Source: Quillaja saponaria (Eukaryota; Streptophyta; Magnoliopsida; Fabales; Quillajaceae). From it: 64,000 nt of DNA. The notes below the pieces were generated by a model that searched no databases, was not told where the DNA came from, and worked only from the letters and a program-made list of their open reading frames with translations. The stretch spans positions 3,906,001-3,970,000 of the forward strand of contig CM055617.1 in the NCBI GenBank assembly GCA_029379385.1. Reading direction: 5' to 3'. Position 1 is the stretch's first letter, and every line of letters begins with the position of its first letter. The translations under genes and the position numbers were made by a program. Positions 25,928-39,277 of the stretch are shown here, one piece after another.

Positions 25928-27393
25928 AAATATTCACCACTCTGATGGTGATGAAATAGTAAGTGTGATTGTGGTTATTTGTGTTGAACCTCCATGTATT
26001 GTTGTTAATAAGGTTTTACCTGTTACCTGTTTCTATGATCTACTTGGTACTTCATGCCCCAATGCGAAACGGGAAATTTTGTATAACTTTTTAAGTTTTT
26101 ACATCTTTATGTTTTCTCTGCACCGGCTATTCAAAACGTAAGCTAAATCAGATCAACAGCAACTTGAGAAGTAAAAATTTTGACCTCGTTTTCCTACCTT
26201 TTAACGATCGAAAAAAAATTCTGAAATTTATGCATGCTTGCCCCTGGAACGGCCGTTCTTTCAAAATTAACTGGAGAAAATTTGCAATGCAACTGAGAAT
26301 AAATGCATCTTTGCTCGTGAAGGATTACACAGGTTGGGAACATTTCCAACAAATCCACATACTGTACAGTGTCATTTTTAAAATTTATTTTTACTGTACA
26401 GTGTACACTGTCATCAGACACAGGTTAGTATTCTTCTTTTGAGTACAATATTTTCTTTAAATTACTGCAGATGAATTTAGAAGAATAAGTTACGCAGGTA
26501 AGCTCTAAAAAGATTAGCCACAATAGCAGGTAACTCATACCTGAAAAGGTTTATATTAATTGATGCAAACCAAAAGAATTGCATAGCCCAAAACTAGCAT
26601 CAGAAAGGAAACTGACAAACATAACCAAGCATAAGCTAAATATATAGAAGTAGCATCCAAGCATGAGTTCCCACTTCTGATTTGAAAGAAACTTTACCAG
26701 TTTCCCCTCAAAATGCCATGCATAACTTCATGCAATGCATCAAACGAATTGCAGCGCACTAACAACCTAGAGAGGAACTGCTGAACACAGTGTTTGTACA
26801 AGATGTTGTAATATGACCAAGCATGACCTATATTGAATTGAATACAGTAGCAGCCAGACAATATCAATTCATCCCTTGCTAGACATAGCAGTAGAGTACA
26901 TATATTCTTCGTCACCAACAAAGATGCAGAATAATTTCTGATCACTTCATATATCAAAGACACGTGCAAGAGCTAATCACTCACGGTGAAGATGAAGAGG
27001 TAAACAGCATAGAAAAAGAGATGTTTCCGTTATACAGATCAGATAAAGTTTAATACTATGACCACTTAGCTAGTTTCTCTTTTTCTTTTCTTTTAGACTG
27101 CTTCTTCGGTTTCAGACTTTCTGTCAGAGTCGATTTAAACAGAGTTTAATATCTTAAACTTAAAAAACAAAAAGTACTCAACCCAAAATACTATAACAGA
27201 TACAACAAGAAAAACAGAGTAATAGCATCAAGTCTTATGAGGGGAGATTGACTCATCAACGAATTTATAGCTAAGAACCAATAAAATAAATAACAAAACA
27301 GAACTACAGGAAGGCTATTGATTGCACCCCTGAACAGAGTGATGGCAGCAATTAGTTACTGGCTTCCCAAAGAAATATTCATGAATGCCATAC
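25928..27393. other. Spacer downstream of EDS1
   Basis: EDS1 3' region, then AT-rich DNA. Near 26360-26412 two copies of ACTGTACAGTGT flank an AT-rich stretch and could form a hairpin. Short open frames here have no recognisable content. Confidence 0.35.
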
Positions 27394-27584
27394 TGGAATA
27401 TACCTTGAAAAACTAAGAAGCCCTAATTACTGGCCTTCACATTCTCGTTGTACTCACCACAGGTATCCTGGGCTCTTCAGCGTTGATCACCAGAAAAAAA
27501 AGAAAAAGAAAAAAAGAATGGTTCACATATCATCAGTATTTTCACTTAATTAAAACAGAGCATCAATTAGAAGAGCAGCATAAG
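27394..27584. repeat. Left copy of the direct repeat flanking the formin fragment
   Basis: About 191 bases from GGAATATACCTTGAAAAACT to GCAGCATAAG, repeated in the same orientation at 27843-28043 with scattered substitutions and a longer A-rich tract in the second copy. The two copies directly abut the displaced formin segment. Confidence 0.85.
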
Positions 27585-27842
27585 TATTCATCCTGGAGCC
27601 ATGAAAATCCCAAAACACCGCAATTGTGTTAAGATCTCTTGGAAGGTCACGCAAAGAAATCCTGGGTGCACTCCTTGACGGCCAGGGACTCGGTTCAGAT
27701 GCAGCTGAAAAACTTACCAAAGTTGCCCCAACCAAAAAGGAAGAAGAGAAAATCATCCATTTCCATGGCAACCCGACTAAGCTTGCCGATGCTGAATCTT
27801 TCCTCTACCACATCCTTAAAGCAGTTCCGACAGCATTCACAC
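27585..27842 (+). pseudogene. Displaced fragment of the formin FH2 exon
   Basis: These 258 bases match 20886-21143 of the formin gene with roughly a dozen substitutions and no indel, in the same orientation. It spans FILEPRKSQNTAIV through HILKAVPTAFT. One substitution turns the CGA of EPRKSQ into TGA, and there is no upstream exon, promoter or downstream FH2, so it cannot make a formin. No flanking formin intron was copied, because the whole piece lies within one exon. Confidence 0.92.
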
Positions 27843-28043
27843 TGAAATATACCTTGAAAAACTGAGAAGCCGTAGTTACTGGCCTTCACATTCTCATTGT
27901 ACTCATCACACCTATCCTGGGCTCTTCAGTGTTGTCACCAGAAAAAAAATAAAAATAAAAAATAAATAAAAATAAAAAGGTTCACATACCATCAGTATTT
28001 TCCCTTACTTAAAACTGAGCATCAATTAGAAAAGCAGCATAAG
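27843..28043. repeat. Right copy of the direct repeat flanking the formin fragment
   Basis: Starts GAAATATACCTTGAAAAACT and ends GCAGCATAAG; matches 27394-27584. The second copy has an expanded A-rich tract near 27940-27978. Confidence 0.85.
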
Positions 28044-29394
28044 CTGACCATAAATGTATCATCAAATTCCTTTGACATAAGGGTAGAGAAAGCAATCATG
28101 GATGATTCTTTGAATCAGTATAACTCTTCTACATGCATGGGGGTGGCAAAAGAAGGATAACTTGTAATCAATTTCATGTAAAACAAGTTTTCCAAGACAG
28201 AGTAGTGTGTACAGTTGTCTAATCTAAATATGAAACTCTAATTAGAAGGAAAGAAAGAAAACCAGTCACCAGTCTGTGAACAAAGTTTCAGGTAGAGAAT
28301 AAACAATACAGAACTTACACTGTAAGCAGCTTGTGATTGCTGATGAAAAAAAAAAAAAAAAAAACAATGAATGAGCAGTTAGTTTTAGTGATCAAATATT
28401 CAGTTGTACATGTACCAAAAATAAAAAAAACAAAGTTTCAGTTGTACTGCAAGTTAAATATTAATTGAACAATTCTCCATCAACCATATATTTATATAAA
28501 GGACCAATGATTTGAAGTTTGGACCATAAACCTTGACCTTCTAAATATGGAGCAGGAGAATTAGGCTAAAAAACATTGTTTGCAAGGAATGACTAACGTG
28601 AAAGGAAATAATGATTTCTTACCAATAATTATGATCCATATCATATATGGGGCAAAAGTCTCAAATTCCATGTGTCTATGTACACCATGAACATCATGCA
28701 GCTAATGATTCATCCTCCACTTTCTCATGCTTCAACAATAAAAGGTCAAGAAGATTTGCTAATGGCTAAGGACATTTAAATATATGTGGCTTCCCGTCCA
28801 TTTCTAAACAAGGCAAATTGAAAAGGAAAAAAAAAAAAGGCTTGAAACATAAAGTAATCTCCAAAAATTGCATTGGAAGTGGCCTCAAAAAAACAAGCAA
28901 GTAAGTTATCAAAACCAAAAAGCAAAACCATATTTTGGACATCAGCCAATCAGCCATATTATAGAACATAGAGGAAGCCTCTAGTACAATTGATTGCACT
29001 ATGACCAAAGAAGTCAAGAAATGTGTAAGCCAAATCTGAACCATGATACTCCACTCTCTACATGAAAGTATAGTGCACATCACAACACTGAAAGTCTATA
29101 AAGGGCGAAATAACTGGAAGCAGCAGGGAAACAAGCCCTAGCATGAAGTAATCATTTTATGTATTAAATTTGTATACCACCATATCTATTCACATACCAA
29201 CATCAACATGTCCTCTACATCAAACAAGCACCATAAGAACAGAACCAAACTTGACATAGAAACAGCTTGATTCCAGGGTGGTCAAAACCACAGCTCTATC
29301 AACTAGACCTACGAAAATTAGAGTCTACCATTACAGAAGACAGAAAGCATAGACTCAACATACAAAAAGTCATAAAAAAGAGTCGCTCTAGCCT
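28044..29394. other. Spacer, probably including the RING gene 3' region
   Basis: AT-rich with an A homopolymer near 28347-28365. The part next to 29395 is presumably the 3' untranslated region of the minus-strand RING gene. No gene recognised. Confidence 0.4.
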
Positions 29395-30672
29395 CTAAGA
29401 CCTTTCAATCATGCTGCAAGAACGAGCCAACCGGAATGTCAAACTTCCTCCATGCACACTTGCCTCTGTCTCAACAGGATCACGCTCATATGGCTTCCTG
29501 CAGCCAGGACAACGGCCATCCTCCTCGAGAATCCTCTTGTGACAGAACAGGCAAAGCCGAAATCCACAGAAACAAGGTAAGAAACTAGTGTCTGTGAGAT
29601 CCAAATCCTCATAACATATAGGACATGAAGACGGAACGGACGTAACAGCAGTAGCAGCCCATGGGACTCCTCCTCCGTAATGCCAATCAGAATTAGCCAA
29701 GCTGTGCTGCTTAGATAGGTTGGGCAAACTCTGAGGGCGAAAAGCATCATCTGGGCTCCAAGCTTGGGTATTCCCTGGGTCCCTAGGAACCAACCTAGCA
29801 CTCTCGTGTTTAGAATTATCCCCTCCTGAACCCAACCCATTGGTAGGAGAAACCATTTGCTCAACAGGTTCATGCGCGGGAGGCGACTCATGACACAGAT
29901 TTTGGTGCTTGTCATGGGCAGCTAAAGCATCAGCCACAGCCTCCCAATCATCCAAGCATCCATCATCACCTTCTTCTTCCGTAATATTCCCAGAAAAACA
30001 CCCACCACTGCTACTACTGCTACTGCTGCTGCTACTCCCTGTGAAATTTGTCCCAGAATCATTACTGCTCAATACGCCACAATTGAAACTGGTGGGACTA
30101 ATTGATGTAGACTCCAAATCGCTGTCTTGATGGATCAATCCGTCATTCTCTTGGCCACTAATCCTCATCTCCAATTTCTCCAACGAACCGTTACACCCTT
30201 TTCGCATATGCATTAGCGGATTACGAACATCGTCCCTTCCATCATTGCATCCCTTGTTCTTGACGGCACCTGAAACCCATTCATCCAAATCGATAAAAAT
30301 CGTAAATTCAAGAAAGAACGCATCAAAGGAGATATAACAGATTAACAGATATACATAAACAAAAGAGAGAGAGAGAAAAAAAAAAATCTCCTTGACATAC
30401 CCTGAGAAAGCCATTGCTCGCGACGAGCATCAAACTTGCACTGCTTCAATTTAGCGGACCTGTTGATCTAAAATACCACAAGCATTACAAAAGAACAAGC
30501 CGAGCTGAGAACCAAAAACTAGTACCAAAACGACATGCTTGATATAATATAAATACAAATACAAGAACAAGAAATTTAGAAAGAGAATTCTCACCCTCTT
30601 CTTCTTGCCCAAATTCTTAGTGTTCGGGGCAGAAGGAATCGAAGCGGCGGTGGTGAACGAATCGGAAACCAT
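29395..30672 (-). CDS. C4C4-type RING finger protein (putative E3 ubiquitin ligase)
   Basis: Three exons (30672-30595, 30467-30401, 30269-29395) give 339 aa beginning MVSDSFTTAASIPSAPNTKN. A basic segment KNLGKKKRINRSAKLKQC follows, then a long low-complexity region with a serine run (about residues 118-131) and acidic patch, then a RING near residues 255-305: CPICYEDLDLTDTSFLPC, FCGFRLCLFCHKRI and GRCPGCRKPYERDP. All eight ligands read as Cys, as in CNOT4/NOT4-type RINGs, which bind E2 enzymes. The C-terminus is FRLARSCSMIERS. No membrane segment is seen. Target and pathway unknown. The position beside EDS1 fits the Arabidopsis neighbourhood by recall. Confidence 0.9.
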
Positions 30673-30820
30673 GGCTGAACAAATGGACGAATTCAAAGAA
30701 CAGAGATTTACGAAAACCCTGATTTGTAAGGTTGGAGAGAGAGAATTAGAATGGATAACGGAAACTCCTCTGCTCCGCTCGCCCTTTTCAGATTCTGAGT
30801 GCAGCTGAAGGCGGAGTTTC

Positions 30821-30832
30821 ATATATATATAG
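30821..30832 (-). promoter_or_regulatory. TATA box of the RING gene
   Basis: A TATATATATA run on the minus strand about 150 bases before the RING start codon, within a short TA repeat. Confidence 0.45.
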
Positions 30833-33800
30833 CTACATAATCCCTAAACTACCCTTTATTTGGCTTTTATTTACGAGGAAATCCCGAATTGAGGGGATAA
30901 TGTTGACATTCATCGTGAAAGATCAAAACGACGTCATATAACTAACCAGTGGTTTTGGCCCGACATGGTGTCGTTTTGTGTTTAAGCTTGAGTCCTACAT
31001 AAAAAAGTATATTGTAATTAATTTGTACTTACCCACTGAATAAAAGCGGAAAAAGTAGTATTAATTAAGATTTACAATAATTAATTAAAAATATAACTTG
31101 TTTATGAAAAATAATATAATTTAATAAAAGTTTGATGATTTCGATATTTCTTTAAATGTACCAACTTGAATCCCTTTACAATATTAATTATATCTTAATA
31201 TACTCAAATCATTTTAGACTAGTCTCAATTATTTTTTATAAAAATCAACTTATCTTATGTAAAATATTTTTCAATTTATATAATATCTTTTATCTCATAC
31301 AAACCCCATTGACATTATCATTAAAAGAATTAAGTAATCCTTGCAAAAAAATCATACACAACTATTAGTCTATTCCATAAATGGTAGAGTGGATGCAAAA
31401 TTGCTTATCTTCTTCCATTAATTATTTTTCATACTGGGAGCAAAAAAAAAGAGGAAATTATTCTTTTTGTTGAAAAAAGGAAAAATAAATTGTCGACCAT
31501 GAAGGCCATCTTTTTTTCTTTGCGGGGTTTGATACGCCATATTTGTACATTGAAAAAGATTCTTACGGTGCCGAACACGTGTACGGTAAGAGATGGTGGA
31601 GGGTTTGACTGAAAGTGCCGTAACGTGTGGGTATTTGTGTGGTGAAGGTGTACGAAACATGAAAGTCCCTATCAACAAGGGTAATATCGTCAGTGTACAA
31701 AAAAATACGAAATCCACCGTTTATTGATCTTTGTTTGTCTCAGGTAGACTTGCTGCTTGTTCAACTCAGTGATTTCCCCACGTGACTTTTGTATTTATCT
31801 TTATATTTTTCTTTTATGTCATTTAAAAAAAATAAAAAATTATACATCAACAGATTAAATATTAATCTCAAGTATAGAATTTTTTTTCCTTCTTCTACAG
31901 TTTCTATTAGAGAATTTTATGAAAATTTTATACTTTTTTTTTAAATGCTGATATTTGTCTGAACTAATTAAAACGCATATTGATTATTAATTTTTAATTT
32001 AATTAACAATATTTCATCTATATTTGAATTTATAAAATTTATAATTTTTTTATTCTCGAGACCTTTTGTAAGAATTTACAATTTAAAAATAAATAAAAAC
32101 ATATTTTATACAGCTTCTAAGAGTAATAAATATATACTTCAGAAAGAATTTTAATACTTCAAAATGGATCAAATTAGAAGCGTATTTAAAACATCTTTTC
32201 AGTAAATTATTTAGACATCTTTTATATTAATTTCATATCAAATTAATATATTTACACTTTTATATAAATCACATTAATACATAAATCGCTAGAGTAATTT
32301 ATTAATCACTAACAATGAAGGTGCAAGTATGTTGAACTGACAAAGTCTTAAGGTGTCATCACAATTTCTTGGTGGTTTATAAGAAAAGAGATAATTAAAA
32401 GAAAAGTGTGAAGTGTAGTAATCTTTGGGCCAATGTTGAGGCCCATTAAAGGGAAAAGTAATATAGCATTTGGGTCTTAACCACACTGGTCTGATGGTCT
32501 AGTTGGGCTTTAATCAGGGGTTTACAAAATGGAAGCTGGAAAAGAAACACACTGGGCTTTGTTTAATTGGTGTTTGTCCAATTAAGAAGAGAAGTATTTC
32601 TAAACAGTGGCTGATGCATTGTTTTATGTCAATTCGATTATGAGCTTGTTTCAAAATAAAAAAAATTAGCAACCAATCTATTTTTACTTATTAGAAGAGG
32701 AGTGTATGTTTGATTCATTAGATTCGAATTACTTTAGGAAAATTAAATAAATGATAAATTAATTAAAGATGTCTATCATTCTAAATTATCATTTAATTAT
32801 TTTTAAAAGAATTTTTATAATCTACATCAATATTTAGAGGTAGTAACTTAGAGTTAATAATATTTTACAAATATTATTCTCAATTTTTCTTTTATCTCAA
32901 ATTGACTCCATGCATTAACTTCTTCAACCAATTTGAAAGTATTTTTCAAAATACTGCAACTATGATAAATAACCAAATTTTATTTTCAAAGTTGATCCCA
33001 CTCGGCCCTATGTGGTTTCATCACTCTTATTTTGAAGACTATATAGAGATATGATAATACTTGTTCTTAAATCATCAATAAATATGTGAATTTAAATCTT
33101 GTTATTATAAATTTATAAATCATTTGAATGTACAGATTTACATGTTAATAAACATTTAAGTAGAGGATTTATGAGTTTATGAGGCATTTTATGCAGCTTC
33201 AAATCAAATTAAATAAATAAGTCGATAAATTATTTTTCTTATCAACTTGATCCTCTTAGCACATACATATTTTTGTTTTTATTTAACCGACGGAGACTAT
33301 GATCCTATAGCAAACCTAAATGGGGTCCAAGCTCAACCACCAAATCGCCTTTCATTTTCACTAATTTATAGAGTTTTTAACTTAAGCTTAGATTATTTAT
33401 GGCTTAATGACAATGATAATTACCAAGGAAAGCTATGCATAAAATTAAATTTCTTAAAAATTTAAACATTGAGAGCTTGTATGATGAATATTAAATCTAT
33501 AACTTAGATTAATCCAATCAAATTTTTGAGCGAATATTAAAAATTTACCCAATGAACCGATTTTCATATTGTAATTATTATTTTAATTCATATAAATGTA
33601 TTTGTAAAATCTTCTTGTTAATAATTCCTATTATTATTTTCTGAAAGATACTTGCATTTTAGCTTTTTATTAACCAAAATATTATCTAACCCATAAATTT
33701 AAGATAAGATTAGCAATCTTCACAAATGAGTTATTCTCTTACAAGACAGGCATGCATGACAATCACCTACCATCTCTTAACCTTTGAGTGGAGTAAAAAA

Positions 33801-34148
33801 AACCCAAAACCTCTTAATCCACATACCTGCTAAGATAAATAAACGACACATCGTTTCAATTTTCTTGTTGAAAAAGGAGATATACGATATTCAATCAGCT
33901 CCCGTTTTTACCTTCCTTTTGCTTTTCCTCGTTAACCAAGAGCCGTGACCATCATGGCTCTGCTGTGCTCTGTCCAGTTTAAAAGTGAAGAACACAAGCC
34001 GCTCTTCTCGCATTCATTGAATGCGACACAAACTAAAGCCAACGGCGATCGGAGTATCTCTCCGGCGATGTTGCCGGAAATCTTAGGCGCTCCACCACCT
34101 CGCTTGTAATTCCATTTCACCACCTCCGCCGGCATTACCAGAATCACA
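30833..34148. other. Intergenic region between RING and TORTIFOLIA-like genes
   Basis: Mostly AT-rich. A less AT-rich patch at about 31555-31700 contains the G-box palindrome ACACGTGT at 31575-31582. The last 300 bases before 34149 are richer in GC and hold the probable promoter and leader of the next gene. No gene or defined repeat seen. Confidence 0.4.
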
Positions 34149-36695
34149 ATGTCTCCTTCTTCAACTCCACATCAGAACTTAAAACACCGTGTTTTCACTT
34201 GCCTCACTAAGCTCTCCGACCGTGACACCCAGTCCCTCGCTGCCACTGAGCTCGAGTCCATTGCTCGGACCATTGACTCGAATTCGGTTTCAGTGTTTCT
34301 CTCTTGCATACACTCCACTGATACGTCAGACAAATCCCCAGTTCGCAAACAATGCGTGCATGTGTTGGAGATACTCTCCGAGACTCATCGCAATACGCTT
34401 TCCCCGTACCTCTCCAAAATCCTTTCCAACATCATTAGACGGCTCCGCGACCCGGATTCTGCTGTCCGATCCGCATGTGTGAATTCGGTTTCTGCATTGT
34501 CGACCCACATCACCAAACAACCGTTTTCCGCTTTCTTGAAGCCCTTTACCGAGACATTGTTCACTGAGCAGGACCCGAATTCGCAGATCGGTGCGGCGCT
34601 TTGTTTGGTTGCCGCAATCGATGCTGCGGAGGATCCGGAACCGGCTAGATTGGCGAAGCTTTTGCCAAAGTTTGAGAAGTTGTTGAAGTGCGAGAGCTTT
34701 AAAGCAAAGCCAGCGCTGTTGGTATTGATCGGTAGCGTTGTCGAGGCTGGTGGCGCGTCGAGTGATGGGGCTTTGAGGAATTTGGTTCCTTGTGTTGTGG
34801 AATTCTTGAGTAGTGGTGACTGGGCGGCAAGAAAATCCGCAGCTGAGACATTGATGAAGTTGGCAGTAATGGAGAGGGACATGTTATCGGAATTCAAGGC
34901 CGGGAGCTTGAAGCTTTTCGAGAATAGACGTTTCGATAAGGTATTTAGTTGAAAAAGATTGTATCTTTAGCTTGTCCGAGGTTATTTGTCTTAATTTTAT
35001 TTTTATGCTATTTTGGGAAATGTGAATTGATTGTTGTTGGCTTTAGGTGAAGGTAGTTCGGGAAGTTATGAATCAGATGTTGGAGGCTTGGAAGCAGATT
35101 CCTGATGAATCAGATGAAGTCTCACCTCCACCTCATTCACAATTATATTCACAGGGTATTAAATCTCTTTGCTTTACTCTTTTTTTTTTTCTTTCTTTCT
35201 CTCTTCCATTGGGATCAGCAAGTATTAGATCTTTAAAAGATTTGTATTATGTTGTGCTTGTTGTTGAGCGTCTGAATTAGCTAGGAACCGCAAGATAAAC
35301 CAAATCTTTTATTGGTTAATACAGCTCTATTTTGAATCTACATATTGCCTTCATTCAGGTTTCTTAGTGACTGAAAACTGAAATAACTTGCAACTTGAAT
35401 ATGTTATTGTCAGTGTCAAGTATTAACTTGTTGCATTTGGCTGATTTGATTGTTATTTTTCTCTTTTTCCGGGGTTTGGTTTTTGATGCATCAGAGAATG
35501 TAAGCGACGGACGTTATCCTCCGGGGTCTAAAATTTCGAGTGCTAGTTATCCAACATCTCAAATATGGAAGAAATCACTAACTAGTAGCAGATCAAGGAC
35601 AACAGAAACTGCTGCGACCAATGTTAGGAAAAGAAATCCCTCAAATAGTAATGAGAAGAGAACCACTACAGGTATTTTCTGCAAGATGAACAATAAGAAC
35701 CGGAATGTTGAAGTTGCAATTCCTAAGGCTCCTTCTGTGAAGGGGTCTAATGAGGATCAAATTAAAGTATGGGATGAAAACGTACTGGAAAGAAACAAAA
35801 ATGAGAAAAGTAGATTCTCAAAGCCAGAAATGAAACAATCACTTTTTAATAAAAATGCAGATGACAAAAGGTTTAAGTATATTGGATGCAAAACTGGATC
35901 TCGTGTTGTTCCATGTCAGGAGGAGGTCCAGGACTCTACTATTCAAGACTCAAATTTTCCCACAGATCAACATATGAACCACAAAGAGTGTGAAGGTTTA
36001 TCTTTGATCCAGAATCAGCTTGTTCAAATTGAAAAGCAGCAGTCAAGTCTAATGGATCTTCTGCAGGTTTGTTCCCAATGCTAGAGCACCCAGTCTTGGT
36101 AGGGTAGTTTACTGTTTATTATGTGCTTAGCTTGATATAAGTTAGGTACTTCTTTGAGGTTACTTGTTGATACTAGAGCATAAAAGTGTTAATATCCAAT
36201 ACTTATATTGCCGACATAAGTAGTACTACTGTACTAGTAATACATGATGAATACAAATCTCATTGCTTCCATACTTTTTTCTTACAGAGATTCATTGGAA
36301 GCTCACAAACTGGGATGCAATCATTAGAAAGTCGTGTACATGGCTTAGAGTTGACATTGGATGAGATCTCATATGATTTGGCTGTATCAAGTGGACGGAT
36401 GTCTAAATCTGGCTCTCCTCGGAATTCATGTTGCCTGCTTCCAGGTGCTGACTTTCTGACCTCCAAATTCTGGAGGAAAACACAAGCCCGGTGTTCAACC
36501 TTGCGGTTCTCCACTTCCAATGGCACCACATCAGTAGCTGCAATGCAGTACAGAGCTGACAAAAATAGCAGTGCTGAAACTTCACAGTTTTCACACCGTA
36601 GGTATAGGCTTCCTGGTCATGGTGGATTCATTGTAAACCCACTGGCAGATATTCAGAGTGACTCCAAGGGGATGTCGAGAATGTTGCATGCTTAG
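34149..36695 (+). CDS. TORTIFOLIA1-like microtubule-associated protein
   Basis: Four exons (34149-34940, 35047-35155, 35495-36066, 36288-36695) give 626 aa, close to the usual length of shorter TORTIFOLIA1-like proteins. Exon 1 encodes a HEAT/TOG-like helical repeat domain (residues 1-264) with SAVRSACVNSVSALSTHI and GDWAARKSAAETLMKLAV, the microtubule-binding part in this family. A basic, disordered linker (about 300-460) follows, then a short coiled coil SLIQNQLVQIEKQQSSLMDL and the conserved C-terminal segment SLESRVHGLELTLDEISYDL. Family members bind cortical microtubules and control organ twisting and elongation. The frame is clean; which paralogue (TORL or SPIRAL2-like) needs a tree. 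Confidence 0.9.
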
Positions 36696-39277
36696 CCATT
36701 TGAGGAGGTATCAGCATTCCACATTTTATCCAGCAATCCCCTTCACCCTCCCAAAACAAACATTAGAGTGCCTAGACTATTTTATTTATGCTAATCTGTT
36801 GTTAGTTCCATTCCTTTGAATAATTGCAGCTTTGGTCCCCTTGCTCGACCAGCTGATTTGCAATCTGCCCCGTTTCACTCACTGGGATAGTCGCTGCCTA
36901 CATTGGGATGGTAGTTTCAGTTATCAAATTCAGCTTCCTGGAAACCTATCATGGCATGGCATGGCATGATGAAGGAAACAGAAGATAATCCTTCTAGCAG
37001 ATGTATTCAGCTTCCCATGAAGTAGCCTACTGGAAAAGATGCCATGGTAGTCATCAAAGTAGAAGAAGGCAAAGGAAGCTGAGTAGTTAAAAACTTCATA
37101 CTTTGTATAAACTAGTTGCAGTTCATGAGTTTTACTCTTCTTTTTTATAGTTTATCACAGGGGCACACACTTGCAAATTGAGAGAGCGAATTCACCAGAA
37201 ATACTAGTATATACCACTATGTTGACATAGAGGAACGTATAGATGAGACATGAGCGACATGGTGTCTTGTATCTCTTGGAATTAAATAATCATGGTGATA
37301 ACAATGATATACTTTGTCACAAAATTTCATTTCCATTTTCAAAGCACAACCTCTAGTAACAAGAGGATATGTAAGCATGCTCTTCTATAATCAACAAACT
37401 ATAAGATATGCAATAAAATTCCAGACAGTAGCAAGATGGTAACTCGGTTGGTAGAAAAAGCACAACTTTGTAATTAGCACAGCTCAATGGAAGCATTTAG
37501 GGGAACATGACAATTAATAATGTTCAAGAATTCTGGGAATGTTTGGGCAGGGGTTATAGTTGAAGGGAATCAGTTTGAGCACAATTCAAGTGGCATGATA
37601 CCAGAATTTAAGGCTCTGTCCTTACCCCTAGGTTGTGGATTTGATCTCGGCCTCCCAAAAAAAATAAATTGAAAGGAAACGTCCAGCTTTTAGTTTTGCA
37701 AAAATCTCAAATGAATTTTAATAATTATTTTGTTTCGATAAATATAACTATAATATTTTTCAAAATGATATTTTTAGTAATTTAGCTATAATATGTGTCC
37801 GAGCTAGTTTACGCATAACTTGATTAATCACTTTATCTAGTCAAAGAAATACCATCCATACAAGATATTTATGAAAATTTTACTCCCTACAACCTCCTTG
37901 AGAGTTTGGATATATCTTCTTGACCACCAAATTAACTCCTCGTAGTATATTTTCATCCGACTATAGTTCAACCAATTGATGCAAATAAAATGCATTTAAG
38001 AAAACGGTGGGCTAAGACATGGGCCAAAATTTGGGATGGAAGGTAATGGGGGCAGCGACGTGGGATATTACATATGTGTATGGCAGCACACGAACATGAC
38101 TGGGACACAAGTACATGGAGAACTTGTGAAAGGGGTGTGGTAACATGGGGCAAGCTTGAGAAAACATGCGGAGCAGTGTAGAAACTCTAGGCAAGAAGAT
38201 TAGCTTGAAGTAATGCTCTAGAATATGAACTTAGATATTATCTTGATTAGATTCGGAAATAATGAATGTAAACTGTAAGATTAAATATAAATCACCATCA
38301 TAGGATTAGATGAAAAATTAATATAAAGGGGAAGGGAATTCATTTGCTACTTACAAAGCAAAACTTAAAGTTTTATAAATTCTTACCAGTCAAATCATCT
38401 GAGGTCTAAAAATAACAATTAACACATTTTCATTTGTTAGAGTAACAATTTATTGATCAAAATCAATAAAAGGGAGGTAATCTTCTTCAGAAACTCTCTG
38501 CAAACAAAAATTGTGCAAGTACAACCAAAACACATCAATATGCAAGAAGAGTTGCCATTAACAGCTACGATGGCTGCAATGGCTAACTCAGGTGAGAATG
38601 AGAATCCTATTAGTTGATACCTTGATATAGGTAAATTCACGTTTACATTACTTTTGAGTTTTTTTATTTTTTATTTTTATTTTTATGTAGAAATTGTTTT
38701 ATTAGCTTACTCAACCATATTAATCTTTCACAGGTGGCTAACGTAAGTGTTCATGACGAATACTCGAAGAAAAGCAATTTTTGAGATATCATGTCGAAGA
38801 CTTCCTTGATGAAACATTCGTCCAACCAATAGTGAAAATTCATATTATAAGCTTCCAACTTCAGAATCAATAACAAGAATTGACTCTTGACAACTCATTT
38901 TCATTGATAGTTAACAAGTTTTCCTTTTTTAAAGCAACAACCGGCCTATAATAAAATACATTAAATCAATTAATAAAAAGAGCATTATATAAAAACTAAA
39001 TTTAACCTAAATATTAGATCCTAAAATTTCACAGATCAATAATACAAAACTTAGCATTATATTTAGTGGTAATGCATGAAAACGTGGTAATCTTTCTGTT
39101 GCTTAGAAGCTCTCTGAAAAAAAAAAAAATTAGTAAATAAAGGTCTAAAAGAATGATCAGAATAAACTTTTTGCTGATAAACTTTGGTCATGTCTCACAA
39201 ATGATGATTACCATTACCTAATCTGCATTAAAATCGCTAATAATAAATCTATTCAACCTAAAACCCAAATAAACTAA
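36696..39277. other. Intergenic DNA with possible retroelement debris
   Basis: Includes the 3' region of the previous gene with a short ATGGC triplication near 36952. Around 37960-38340 the sequence is less AT-rich and ends in a TATA-like ATATAAAGGGG stretch, reminiscent of an old LTR, but I could not define ends. A segment at 37430-37660 (GGTAACTCGGTTGGTAG ... GATTTGATCTCGGC) vaguely resembles pol III boxes. Confidence 0.25.

Noticed and set aside
26360..26415. Possible microRNA hairpin from ACTGTACAGTGT repeats
   Set aside because: The paired arms are short, the loop is AT-rich and no known mature microRNA sequence was recognised.
27626..27865. Open frame that looks like a small FH2 protein
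   Set aside because: It is the displaced formin exon fragment: stop codon upstream, no promoter or remaining domain.
29439..29915. 158-codon minus-strand open frame
   Set aside because: Shadow of the RING gene in another frame; the RING Cys pattern lies in the chosen frame.
34385..34897. 170-codon minus-strand open frame
   Set aside because: It is antisense to the HEAT domain of the TORTIFOLIA-like gene, whose plus-strand frame has family motifs and splice sites.
36952..36970. ATGGC microrepeat as a regulatory element
   Set aside because: Three short units in a 3' region are expected by slippage and carry no further signal.
37430..37660. tRNA or SINE
   Set aside because: The box-like words are too degenerate and about 190 bases apart; no cloverleaf.
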